DNA from: Marinibaculum sp040216765
Lineage (GTDB): Bacteria > Pseudomonadota > Alphaproteobacteria > Ferrovibrionales > Ferrovibrionaceae
DNA: 64,000 nt
Direction of reading: 5' to 3'
Assembly: GCA_040216765.1 (NCBI GenBank)
Contig: JAVJON010000070.1
Span: 62,001-126,000, forward strand
Positions within the stretch are counted from its first letter, which is position 1. Each line of letters begins with the position of its first letter. Made by a program: the position numbers and the translations under genes. A model generated the notes under the pieces. The model searched no databases, was not told where the DNA came from, and was given only the letters and a program-made list of their open reading frames with translations. This document shows positions 1 through 7,826 of the stretch, piece after piece.

Positions 1-269
1 TCAGACGGATCGCCGATCTCTGCGAAGCCGTGCTGCCCGGCCATTGCCTCGAACCGGCGGCCCGCCTCGAACAGGGCTGTCACGGCTGCCCAGCCCAGCG
101 GCGGAATGCGGTCGAGGACATGGCGTGTCTCCGCCCTGGTGGCCTCGTCCCAGGCCAGGCACAGCCTTCCGGCCCGCACGAGCCCGACAAGCGCCGCCGA
201 ACTGCTGCGCGGGTTGAAACCGGCAGCAACGAAGACGTTGGTGTCGAGAACGACCAGCGGCGGCTCCAC
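1..269 (-). CDS. PIN-domain protein, 3' end outside window
   Basis: The 89 visible codons read as the N-terminal half of a PIN-family nuclease. PIN proteins are metal-dependent RNases and are often the toxin of a toxin-antitoxin pair. A hydrophobic strand leads into LDTNVFVAA, with Asp9 as the first expected metal ligand, followed by a helix and RAET with Glu47 as a likely second acidic ligand. The later acidic residues lie beyond the window. The start is taken as GTG at 269, because no ATG lies in frame before it and the upstream gene ends at 307; the ribosome site is weak. The upstream neighbour on this strand is an exported coiled-coil protein, not an antitoxin, so any partner must lie beyond base 1 or be absent. 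The fold assignment is fairly safe; the toxin role is not. Confidence 0.72.
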   Translation of the reverse strand, partial: MEPPLVVLDTNVFVAAGFNPRSSSAALVGLVRAGRLCLAWDEATRAETRHVLDRIPPLGWAAVTALFEAGRRFEAMAGQHGFAEIGDPS

Positions 270-306
270 GCCGGCGGTCAGGCGCTGGCTGTCGTCGGCG
301 CGCCGC

Positions 307-642
307 TTAATCGGCGGTATCGGCGGGCGGCGGGCCGGCCGGCGAGGGCATGTTGACGGCGGTCTCGAGCGCCTTGATCCGGCTTTCCAGCTTGCCGATC
401 CGGTCGTTCGCCGCCGCGATCTCGAGGGCCGAGCGCTCGGTGTCGACGGCCAGCGAGACGACGATGTTCTGCAGGGACAGAAGCAGCCCCTCCGCCCGCG
501 CGAAGACCAGGTCGTTCAGGGAGTAGGTGCTTTCCGGATTGATCTCCTTTGCGCCGGTTGCGTCGCCCAGTGCGGGCAATGCCATGCCGATGCCCAGGCC
601 GAGCATCAGCCCGGCCGTGAGTGTCAGGACTGTCCCTCGCAT
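307..642 (-). CDS. Small exported coiled-coil protein of unknown function
   Basis: This is a 111-residue protein that I do not recognise. Residues 1 to about 26 form a signal peptide: Arg2, then a long Leu/Gly/Ala core ending ALPALG. The middle (about 40-65) is amphipathic. Residues about 69-96 have a heptad-like pattern (SALEIAAANDRIGKLESRI) that suggests a short coiled coil, and the tail is Pro/Ala-rich. The ATG at 642 has a good ribosome site (GGGGGAGAAGG) just upstream, so it is preferred to the longer reading frame that begins at 756. It probably lies in the periplasm as an oligomer. It is divergent from argF (116 bp between starts), and its stop is 37 bp before the PIN gene start, so the two may be co-transcribed. 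No function can be assigned. Confidence 0.6.
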   Translation of the reverse strand: MRGTVLTLTAGLMLGLGIGMALPALGDATGAKEINPESTYSLNDLVFARAEGLLLSLQNIVVSLAVDTERSALEIAAANDRIGKLESRIKALETAVNMPSPAGPPPADTAD

Positions 643-758
643 CGCCTTCTCCCCCAGATCCCACCGGCGTTCCGTCCCGCGCCGGCCGGCCCTATTCTGG
701 CGATAGTCGCTGCCGGGACAAGGCCCGCTGTGACCCGGCCCGGCCTGAGGAGACATGA

Positions 759-1760
759 ATGCCGATCAACCTGCGCAATCGCAGCCTGCTGACCCTGGCC
801 GACGTCACGGCGGACGAGATCCGCTTCCTGTTGCGGCTGGCCGCGGACCTGAAGGCGGCGAAATATGCCGGGACCGAGACCCAGCGCCTGCGGGGACGCA
901 ACATCGCCCTGGTGTTCGAGCAGGATTCCACGCGGACCCGGGCCGGGTTCGAGGTCGCCGCCTACGACCAGGGCGCCCATGTCACCTATCTGGGGCCCAG
1001 CGGCAACCAGATCGGCCACAAGGAATCGATCCGCGACACCGCCAGGGTGCTGGGGCGGATGTACGATGCGATCGAGTTCCGCGGCTCCAGCCAGGACTCC
1101 GCCGAGGAACTGGCGCGTTTCGCCGGCGTGCCGGTCTATAACGGCCTGACCGATTCCGCCCATCCGACCCAGATCCTCGCCGACTTCATGACCATGCAGG
1201 AAGCCGGGCGCGGCCGCCTCGCCGACATGACGGTGGCGTTCGTCGGCGACACCGCCAACAACGTGGCGCGGTCGCTGGCCTTCGGCGCGATCAAGATGGG
1301 CATGGACATGCGGCTGTGCGGCCCGCGGTCGCGCCACCCGGACGCGGCCTTCCAGGCCGGCCTGCGCGACATGGCGCAGGGCACCGGCGCACGCCTGACC
1401 GTCGACGAGGATATCGAAGCCTGCCTGCCGGGTGCCGATTTCGTCTACACCGATGTCTGGCTGTCGATGGGCGAGGAGCGGGCGCTTTGGCAGGAGCGCA
1501 TCGCGCTGCTCGCCCCCTACCGGGTGGACGCGGCGATGATGCGCGCCAGCGGCCGGCCCCGCGTGAAGTTCATGCACTGCCTGCCGGCCTTCCACGACAC
1601 CCGCACCGGCATGGGGGCCGAGATCGCCGAGACCTTCGGGGTGACCGAGATGGAGGTCACCGATGCGGTGTTCGAATCCCCTGCATCCATCGTGTTCGAC
1701 CAGGCGGAGAACCGGATGCACAGCATCAAGGCGATCCTGGTCGCCACCATCGGGCACTGA
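759..1760 (+). CDS. argF: Ornithine carbamoyltransferase
   Basis: This 333-residue enzyme joins carbamoyl phosphate and ornithine to give citrulline in cytosolic arginine synthesis. If it is catabolic, it runs in reverse in the deiminase pathway. The carbamoyl-phosphate loop STRTR follows an unusual FEQD in place of the common FEKT. Further on come YLGPSGNQIGHKES, the HPTQ motif, the ornithine-side DVWLSMGEE loop and the catalytic HCLPAFHD. The length and the QIGHKES block resemble the E. coli ArgF/ArcB type. The ATG at 759 follows GAGGAG at 6-11 bases, so the out-of-frame ATG at 755 is ignored. No other arginine or deiminase genes are in the window, so anabolic and catabolic roles cannot be separated. 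The neighbouring Usp-like gene is convergent (stop 17 bp away). Confidence 0.93.
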   Translation: MPINLRNRSLLTLADVTADEIRFLLRLAADLKAAKYAGTETQRLRGRNIALVFEQDSTRTRAGFEVAAYDQGAHVTYLGPSGNQIGHKESIRDTARVLGRMYDAIEFRGSSQDSAEELARFAGVPVYNGLTDSAHPTQILADFMTMQEAGRGRLADMTVAFVGDTANNVARSLAFGAIKMGMDMRLCGPRSRHPDAAFQAGLRDMAQGTGARLTVDEDIEACLPGADFVYTDVWLSMGEERALWQERIALLAPYRVDAAMMRASGRPRVKFMHCLPAFHDTRTGMGAEIAETFGVTEMEVTDAVFESPASIVFDQAENRMHSIKAILVATIGH

Positions 1761-1777
1761 CGGCGGCGGCGGCCCGG

Positions 1778-2581
1778 CTACCCTGCCTGGTCGGTGCGGA
1801 TTGCCAGCAGGGGCGCGCGCAGTGCGAAGCCGATCTGGCGAAGGCTGTCGGGCGCGTCGAACAGCGGGCTTTCCAGGCGCATCAGAAGCAGACGGGCGCG
1901 GGCAAGCTCGCCGGCCAGTGCCGGGACCGAGGCAGGGCCGGCGATCGTGCAATGCCCCAGCGGGCTGCCGAGAGCCTGCGCCAGATGCTCCGCCAGGCCG
2001 CGCAGCGGCGCTGCCGGCGTGGCGTCCTGTCCCAGGGTCAGGACCGGCTGTGCGGCCGGCGGCTGCGCCTTGCGCGATACCTTCGGCGGCAGAAGCAGGA
2101 CGCCGCCGCCGGGTGGCGCGAGCTGGCCCGCGCGCGCCAGGGCTTCGCCGCCGGACAGGCCGAACCGGTCGAGGTTCAGGACCAGGATGTCGCCCGCTAT
2201 GCCTTCCTGGTGCAGCAGGTGCAGGGCGTCGCCCCGGAGGCTGCGGAACGACCATTGCAGCCGGGCCTGTTCCGCCGCGGCGGCAAGCAGCCGCCGGCAG
2301 GCCCGGGCTTCGCCACGCATCGCCGTCTCGATCCTGCCGGGGGCCAGGGTCACCAGGCCGCCGGTGAAATCCATCAGGGTCTGGAACGGCAGGGCGACGG
2401 CATGCAACGACGCCTCCTCCTCCACGAACAGGGCGGACAGCTCGCCGCGCAGCGCACTGGCCAGGGCGATCGTCGTCTGCAGGCCGGCCTCGACATCGTG
2501 CCGGGTCGACACCCGCAGCACGAGCCGTCGCCGCGCGGCCGGGGCAGGCGGGCGCCGGTCAGATGGGACGGTCATCGTCAT
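1778..2581 (-). CDS. Universal-stress-protein-like protein
   Basis: This 267-residue cytosolic protein has the outline of a tandem Usp fold. An N-terminal RRLVLRVST strand is followed by a helix and the strand ELSALFVEEE. Near residue 125 comes GDILVLNLDRFG, and a second weaker half ends in LLAIRTD. I do not see a clear ATP-binding G-x2-G-x9-G(S/T) signature, so it may not bind ATP. The start at 2581 lies inside the last codons of the Lon-family protease gene (23-bp overlap), so translation is probably coupled and the two products may act together in stress proteolysis; that link is inference. AAGGAGGTG lies about 10 bases upstream of the start. The family call is tentative. Confidence 0.6.
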   Translation of the reverse strand: MTMTVPSDRRPPAPAARRRLVLRVSTRHDVEAGLQTTIALASALRGELSALFVEEEASLHAVALPFQTLMDFTGGLVTLAPGRIETAMRGEARACRRLLAAAAEQARLQWSFRSLRGDALHLLHQEGIAGDILVLNLDRFGLSGGEALARAGQLAPPGGGVLLLPPKVSRKAQPPAAQPVLTLGQDATPAAPLRGLAEHLAQALGSPLGHCTIAGPASVPALAGELARARLLLMRLESPLFDAPDSLRQIGFALRAPLLAIRTDQAG

Positions 2582-5126
2582 GCCCTTCGCCCACCTCCTT
2601 CCGGGCGAAACCGCGGCGCATCTCGGCGAAGCTGCGCAGACGCGCCTCCACCAGGCCGTTCACGCTGTCCGGCGGGAAACGGCCCGCTCCATCGCGGCTG
2701 CCGGCCGTCCGGCCGGTCAGGATCTCGATCCCCTGGTCGATGCTGTGCACAGCATGCACGGCAAAGCGCCCGGCGCTGCAGGCCTCGACCACATCCTCGC
2801 GCAACATCAGGTGCACCACGTTGGCCGCGGGTATCAGCACGCCCTGCCGGCCGGTCAGGCCGCGTGCCGCGCAGATGTCGTAGAAGCCTTCGACCTTCTC
2901 GTTGACGCCGCCGATCGCCTGCACCTGGCCCAGCTGGTTGACCGAGCCGGTCACCGCAAAGGACTGGTCCAGCGGCACCTCCGACAGCGCGGAGAGCAAT
3001 GCATAGAGTTCGGCGGACGAGGCGCTGTCGCCGTCGATGCCGCCATAGGACTGCTCGAACACCAGGCTGGCGGACAGCGAGACCGGCACGTCCAGGGCGT
3101 AGTGCGCGGCCAGGAAGCCGGACAGGATCAGCACGCCCTTGGAATGCAGCGGGCCGCCAAGCTCGACCTCGCGCTCGATGTCGATCACCCGGCCGGTGCC
3201 GAGCCTCGCGCTGGCCGTGATCCGGCTGGGCCGGCCAAAGCTCTGGCCGCCGAACTGCAGGACCGCAAGGCCGTTGACCTGGCCGACCACTGCACCGTCG
3301 GTCTCGATCAGGACGATGTCGCGGGTGATCGCCTCCTGCATGCGCAGCCGGATCCGGTCGCCGCGATGCCGGCGCTGGTCCACCGCCCGTGCGACATCGG
3401 CCGCGGTGATCCCGTCGCGCCCGCTTTCGCCGGCCCAGTAGTCTGCCTCCCGCAGGATGTCCGCGACCTGGCCGACCTGCAGCGACAGCTTCTGGGAATC
3501 GCCGGCAAACCGCGCGGTCTCGTCGATCATCCGGGCCAGCGCGCCATTGTCGACCGGTCGCAGCCCTTCGCGGGCAGCCAGGTCCATCAACAGCGTTGCG
3601 TAAAGCGCCGCGTTGTCGGGCGACCGGGCGAAATCGTCGTCGAAATCGGCCTGCACCTTGAACAGGTCGGGAAAATCCGGGTCCAGGCGAAGCAGCAGGT
3701 AATAGGTCGTCCGGTCGCCGATCAGGACGACCTTGACGTCGAGCGGGATCGGGTCGGGTTCCAGCGATATCGTCGAGAGCAAGTTGAGCTGCTCGCCCAG
3801 CGGCGTGATCGTGATGGCGCCGCTTCTCAGGCTGCGCTTGAGCGCATCCCAGGCAAAGGGCTGGAGCAGCAGGTCGCGGGCATTGAGGATCAGCGCGCCA
3901 CCGTTCGCGCGGTGCAGGGCGCCGGGCCTGATCAGGGTGAAGTCGGTCGTCAGCGCACCCATGCGCGAAGCTTGCTCCACCCGGCCGACGAGATTGCCGT
4001 AGGTCGGGTTCGGTTCCCAGATCACCGGCGCGCCCCGGGCGCCCTCGCCGGTTTCGGGCTCTTGCTGCTCCCCGGGCTCTTGCTTCTCCCCGGGCGCTTG
4101 CTTCGGTCCCGGCTTGCGCCCCTCCCCGGGGCGATGGTCCCGTTCATGATCGCCGACGATCACATTGACTGCATAGCGGTGCAGCTTGGGTTCCCGCTCC
4201 GCCGGGACGCCGTTCGTCGGCACCGGCGCTTCCGCCGCGGTTGCGGCCGCCTCCAGAAAGATCTTCAGGTTGCCGACCAGGTCGCGGGCGACTGCATCCA
4301 GGTGATCCTGGATGGCCGGCATGTCGTGGAACTGGCCGCGCACTTCGCCGATCGCCGCCTCCACCGTGCCGCCGACCAGTTCGTTGTTGATCTTGCGGAT
4401 GCCGTCGCGCCGGGCCTTCTCCAGGCGCGGCATCTGCTGCAGCACCTGCTTCATCGCCTCCTGCAGCGCCTTGATGTCGGCCTGGATCCGGTCGCGCTCG
4501 GCTTCGGGAAGCTCGCCGAACTCCTCCGGCTTCACGACCTCGCCCTCGCGCTTGGGGGCGAAGGCGAAGCCGACCGGCGTGCGCATGATTGCGATGGACT
4601 TCTCCTGCGCCGCCTTGTTGACCTCGGCGAAGGCCGTTTCCTGCTGCTCCTCGAATTCCTGGTCCAGCGCGCCGCGGCGGGCCTTGTATTCGTCGGATTC
4701 GAACAGCGCCGGGATCGTGACGCCAAGGTCGGCGATCAGGTCGTCCATTGCCGCGCGGAACCGCATCCCGGCGCCGGATGGCAGGCAGAATGCGCGCGGC
4801 TTGCCGGGATCGTCGAAATTGTTGACATAGACCCAGTCGTCGGGCGGCCGGGCATCGGCCGCCTGCGCTTCCAGGAACGCCCGGATGGCGCTGTGGCGGC
4901 CCGTGCCGGGCAAGCCCATGGCGAACAGGTTGAAGCCCGGTGCCCGCGTGCCGCTGCCGAAACGGATCGCGTCGTAGGCACGGGGCTGGCCGATCAGGCC
5001 GGCTGCCGCCGTCCGGCCCGCCGCGTCGATCCCCTCCAGCGATGCGGGGTCGGTGACCCGCCGCAGCCGTTCCGCGTCCAGCGGCCGGTGACCGCCCTCG
5101 CGGATGTCATCGTTCTCTCCGGTCAT
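2559..5126 (-). CDS. Lon-family protease (AAA_32 / Lon_C type)
   Basis: This 855-residue protease should degrade damaged or regulatory proteins in the cytosol. The N-terminal ATPase-like domain has GLPGTGRHS at 71-79, where the usual Walker Lys is replaced by Arg-His, as in AAA_32 relatives. Residues about 150-300 are highly charged and helical. Around 345-375 there is a hydrophilic linker rich in Pro, Gly, Glu and Lys with repeated PGEKQEPGEQQE. The C-terminal Lon protease domain has the catalytic dyad Ser701 (GDSASS) and Lys744 (NEKVEG), 43 residues apart as in classical Lon. The ATPase order differs from housekeeping Lon, so this is a paralogue and not lon itself. It overlaps the downstream Usp-like gene by 23 bp. 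With the Walker Lys missing, ATP hydrolysis is uncertain. Confidence 0.88.
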   Translation of the reverse strand: MTGENDDIREGGHRPLDAERLRRVTDPASLEGIDAAGRTAAAGLIGQPRAYDAIRFGSGTRAPGFNLFAMGLPGTGRHSAIRAFLEAQAADARPPDDWVYVNNFDDPGKPRAFCLPSGAGMRFRAAMDDLIADLGVTIPALFESDEYKARRGALDQEFEEQQETAFAEVNKAAQEKSIAIMRTPVGFAFAPKREGEVVKPEEFGELPEAERDRIQADIKALQEAMKQVLQQMPRLEKARRDGIRKINNELVGGTVEAAIGEVRGQFHDMPAIQDHLDAVARDLVGNLKIFLEAAATAAEAPVPTNGVPAEREPKLHRYAVNVIVGDHERDHRPGEGRKPGPKQAPGEKQEPGEQQEPETGEGARGAPVIWEPNPTYGNLVGRVEQASRMGALTTDFTLIRPGALHRANGGALILNARDLLLQPFAWDALKRSLRSGAITITPLGEQLNLLSTISLEPDPIPLDVKVVLIGDRTTYYLLLRLDPDFPDLFKVQADFDDDFARSPDNAALYATLLMDLAAREGLRPVDNGALARMIDETARFAGDSQKLSLQVGQVADILREADYWAGESGRDGITAADVARAVDQRRHRGDRIRLRMQEAITRDIVLIETDGAVVGQVNGLAVLQFGGQSFGRPSRITASARLGTGRVIDIEREVELGGPLHSKGVLILSGFLAAHYALDVPVSLSASLVFEQSYGGIDGDSASSAELYALLSALSEVPLDQSFAVTGSVNQLGQVQAIGGVNEKVEGFYDICAARGLTGRQGVLIPAANVVHLMLREDVVEACSAGRFAVHAVHSIDQGIEILTGRTAGSRDGAGRFPPDSVNGLVEARLRSFAEMRRGFARKEVGEGHDDDRPI

Positions 5127-5225
5127 CGCGCCATCCCAAACCCGCGCCGACTGCGCGCCAGAATGGCTGCAGGCGGGATCTGGATATTGTGACCCGGCGG
5201 CGCGGGCGAAACCACCCCGCGCCGT

Positions 5226-6434
5226 TCAATCCAGCTGCAGCAGCAGCGATTTCAGATAGGCCGTCTCCGGCAGGCCGGGATGAACCGGATGGTCGGCCGC
5301 CGCGCCGCCGGCGGTCAGGATGCGGCCGCTGCGGCCGGCCTGCTGCAGGCCGCGCCAGACCTCCTCCGCGAAGCGCGCCGTCTCGATCGCATGGCTGCAG
5401 GAGGCGATGAACAGGAAGCCGCCGGGCAGCACCCGCTCGGCGGTCAGGCGCGCGAGCTTGCGATAGGCCTTGGTGGCGGTGGGCACGTCCTTGCGCGACC
5501 GCGCGAAAGGCGGCGGGTCGGCGATGACGAGGCCGAAGCGCTGCCCGTCCTCCGCCAGCCCGGCAAGGGCCCGGAACGCTTCCTGGCGCTGGAATGCGAC
5601 CTGCCCGTCCAGGCGGTTGGCGGTGGCCGCCGCTTTCGCCAGGTCGAGCGCCGGCGCCGAGGAGTCGATGGCGATGACGTTCGACGCGCCGCCAGCGGCG
5701 GCATGCAGGGCAAAGCCGCCGGAATGGCAGTACAGGTCCAGCACCGTCAGGTCCCGCGCCAATGTGCCGATGCGAATGCGGTTCTCGCGCTGGTCGTGGT
5801 ACCAGCCGGTCTTCTGCCCGCCCAGCGGATCGGCGCGGAAGAAGATGCCGTTCTCCGTCAGCTCGACCGGGCCCTCCACCCGGCCGCGCGCGGCCTGTGC
5901 GGACAGCGGCTCCAGCCCTTCGCGCTGGCGGGCAGTCTCGTCGCCGCGCAGGATCACCGTCGACAGGTCGGCCAGCTCCGCGATCGCGGCGACGATGTCG
6001 TCGCGCATCCGGTCCATGCCGGCGCCGTTGACCTGGACGACCGCCGTCTCGCCGATGCGGTCGATCACCAGGGCCGGCAGGCCATCGGCCTCCGCATGGA
6101 CGATGCGGCAATGCGGCCAGAGGCCAAGGCGCCGGCGCAGCGCGATCGCCCGCTGCAGGCGCTCGCGCAGCAGATCCCCGTCGAAGGGCAGGTTGGCTTC
6201 GGCCGCATAGAGACGCACGGCGATCAGGCTCTGCGACGTCACGAACCCGCTGCCCAGCGGTGCCCCGCCGGCATCGCACAGGGTCACCTGGGCGCCGGCG
6301 GGCAATTGCCGCGCCGCGGCCATGTCGACCTCGTTGGCATAGATCCAGGGGCGGCTGCGGGTGGCGGCGATGCCGCGGCCGCGGCCGCGGCCGCCGCCGG
6401 CAACCGGCAGCAGGCGCAGGGTGGGAAGGGTCAT
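5226..6434 (-). CDS. Class I SAM-dependent rRNA methyltransferase, RlmI type
   Basis: This 402-residue enzyme most likely methylates a cytosine of 23S rRNA, as RlmI (YccW) does. The N-terminal PUA-like part begins around RSRPWIYANEVD and includes an Arg/Gly-rich stretch (GGGRGRGRG). It is followed by an EEHAD-like domain and a Rossmann methyltransferase domain with LDLYCHSGGFALHAA as the SAM loop, ADPPPFARSRKD as the catalytic Pro-rich loop, and FIASCSHAI carrying the conserved Cys. The start at 6434 (MTLPTLRLL) fits family proteins. An ATG at 6476 would add 14 residues and overlap the upstream gene by 14 bp; neither has a strong ribosome site. The gene is probably in one leftward unit with the oxygenase gene upstream (28-bp gap). 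Confidence 0.88.
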   Translation of the reverse strand: MTLPTLRLLPVAGGGRGRGRGIAATRSRPWIYANEVDMAAARQLPAGAQVTLCDAGGAPLGSGFVTSQSLIAVRLYAAEANLPFDGDLLRERLQRAIALRRRLGLWPHCRIVHAEADGLPALVIDRIGETAVVQVNGAGMDRMRDDIVAAIAELADLSTVILRGDETARQREGLEPLSAQAARGRVEGPVELTENGIFFRADPLGGQKTGWYHDQRENRIRIGTLARDLTVLDLYCHSGGFALHAAAGGASNVIAIDSSAPALDLAKAAATANRLDGQVAFQRQEAFRALAGLAEDGQRFGLVIADPPPFARSRKDVPTATKAYRKLARLTAERVLPGGFLFIASCSHAIETARFAEEVWRGLQQAGRSGRILTAGGAAADHPVHPGLPETAYLKSLLLQLD

Positions 6435-6462
6435 CGGCCAGCCGGCCCGGAGGCAATCCGCA

Positions 6463-7518
6463 TCATGCGTCACCATAGACGAAGGCGAGCAGGGCGAAAC
6501 GCGTGCCGTCCTCCACCGCCATCACCTCATGCAGCAGCGAGCAGGAGAAGACGATGGCGGCGCCGCTCTCCGGCCGGTAGCGATGGTCGGAGAATTCCGG
6601 AAACCGGAGGCTGCCGCCCTCGAACGCCTCGCTGTTCAGGTTGATCGTCACCGCGAAACGGCGATGGGCGACATTGGCCTGGGTATTGTCCCGGTGCGGG
6701 ATCGGGCGCCCGCCGCGCGCGCCGCCATAGCGGGCGATCCGATAGGTCTCCCGCCGGCTGACCCGGTACTGGAAGGCCTTCTGGATCTCCGGCAAGAGCC
6801 TGGGTTGCAGCCGGCTGTCGATCAGGCCGTTGGTGTCCTGGTCGACCACCCAGTGATCCACGCGGTCCTCGCGGCCATAATCGGGGATCCGCATCTTGTA
6901 GTCCGTGGTCTGTCCGGACACGTTGTGGCCCGGTTCTACGAACTTCTGTCCCCGCATGCTGTACACCGTGATCAGCCGCCGGCAATCGGCGGCGCTGAGG
7001 ATGTCCGGGACGATCAGCACCGGGGGGTGCATCTCGCCCGGGCGGGTCTGCGCCGCCGGCACCAGCCCGTCCAGGCTGGCGGCCAGGGCCGTGCTCAGCG
7101 CATCGCCGTCGGCCGTGTCGGGATGAATGCCCCGGACATGGCCGTTCGGCCCGACCGCCACGCCATACAGGCCCGGTCCCGCGGCCGGCAGAAGCTCCGG
7201 CCTGGCCTGCAGGTGCAGCACGGGCCGGCGCCACGCCGGCAGGTCGCCATCGCCGGACGGCGCCTGCCCCGGCGGCAGGGTGCCGCGGCAGATCGTGATG
7301 CAGAGCAGGCGCGGCAGGCGCCCGGCAAGCCGTGCCGATAGTCCGGCGGCACATTCGGCCGCGGCGGCGGCCTGTGCCGGGTCGTGCAGCAGCCATGCCT
7401 GCGGCCGCCCGGCGAAGGCGTCGTCGGCCAGGTCGACCTCGCCGCCCGTCGCGTCGGCGAGGGCAAGGCGCGGTGCCGCATCGCCGACCGCGAGCGCTGC
7501 TGTAGGGGATCGCTGCAT
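6463..7518 (-). CDS. Redoxin-like / 2OG-Fe(II) oxygenase fusion
   Basis: This is a 351-residue two-domain protein. Residues 1 to about 165 resemble an AhpC/TSA-type thioredoxin fold (VGDAAPRLALADATGGEVDL), but the usual Thr/Cys peroxidatic motif is missing, so that half is probably not a working peroxidase. Residues about 190-351 form a prolyl-4-hydroxylase-like dioxygenase domain. It has the first iron ligands in PHRDNTQ (His-x-Asp), the second His in LLHEVMAVEDG, and an Arg shortly after for 2-oxoglutarate. The substrate is unknown; relatives hydroxylate protein prolines. The ATG at 7518 follows GGAGAGAG. The gene is divergent from the giant exoprotein gene (308 bp between starts), which raises the untested idea that the exoprotein is a substrate. 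Domain calls are firm; the substrate is not. Confidence 0.85.
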   Translation of the reverse strand: MQRSPTAALAVGDAAPRLALADATGGEVDLADDAFAGRPQAWLLHDPAQAAAAAECAAGLSARLAGRLPRLLCITICRGTLPPGQAPSGDGDLPAWRRPVLHLQARPELLPAAGPGLYGVAVGPNGHVRGIHPDTADGDALSTALAASLDGLVPAAQTRPGEMHPPVLIVPDILSAADCRRLITVYSMRGQKFVEPGHNVSGQTTDYKMRIPDYGREDRVDHWVVDQDTNGLIDSRLQPRLLPEIQKAFQYRVSRRETYRIARYGGARGGRPIPHRDNTQANVAHRRFAVTINLNSEAFEGGSLRFPEFSDHRYRPESGAAIVFSCSLLHEVMAVEDGTRFALLAFVYGDA

Positions 7519-7826
7519 GTCGCTCTCTCCAGACTGGCGGGCCGGGAAGCGGTAGCCCAGGGCCACCCGCCCGGCAAACCGCCAAAATGTCGCGCCGAAG
7601 GCCCAGTCTGCCGCACCGCGGGCCGAATTGTCGTGCCGGGGGATCTGCGCCGGGCGCGGCGCGGCAGGTCCGGAAATTGCAACCGTCCTGTGTCGGGTGT
7701 CACACAGAGTTCCCTTGCCGCGAGGCACCCTGCTCATTTAGTCACAATACAACGCAATTCCGCTGCAATTTCGCCGTGTCGGCGAACCCCGCCGCGGCAC
7801 GTTCGACGAAGGCCCGGGACCTGGAT
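7519..7826. promoter_or_regulatory. Divergent intergenic region with repeated GCAATT motifs
   Basis: This 308-bp region lies between the oxygenase gene (leftward) and the exoprotein gene (rightward) and must hold both promoters. No convincing -35/-10 pair is visible. In a very GC-rich setting it contains GCAATT at 7754-7759 and again at 7765-7770, an 11-bp spacing (about one helical turn). An inverted copy (AAATTGCA) sits at 7674-7681, matching TGCAATTT at 7764-7771. The longer open frames that cross this region lack ribosome sites and are not taken as genes. Confidence 0.35.

Noticed and set aside
1..642. Complete toxin-antitoxin pair
   Set aside because: Only the PIN half is visible; the adjacent gene encodes an exported coiled-coil protein rather than an antitoxin.
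759..1760. Aspartate carbamoyltransferase as an alternative to argF
   Set aside because: The QIGHKES block, HCLPAFHD and DVWLSMGEE are ornithine-type marks.
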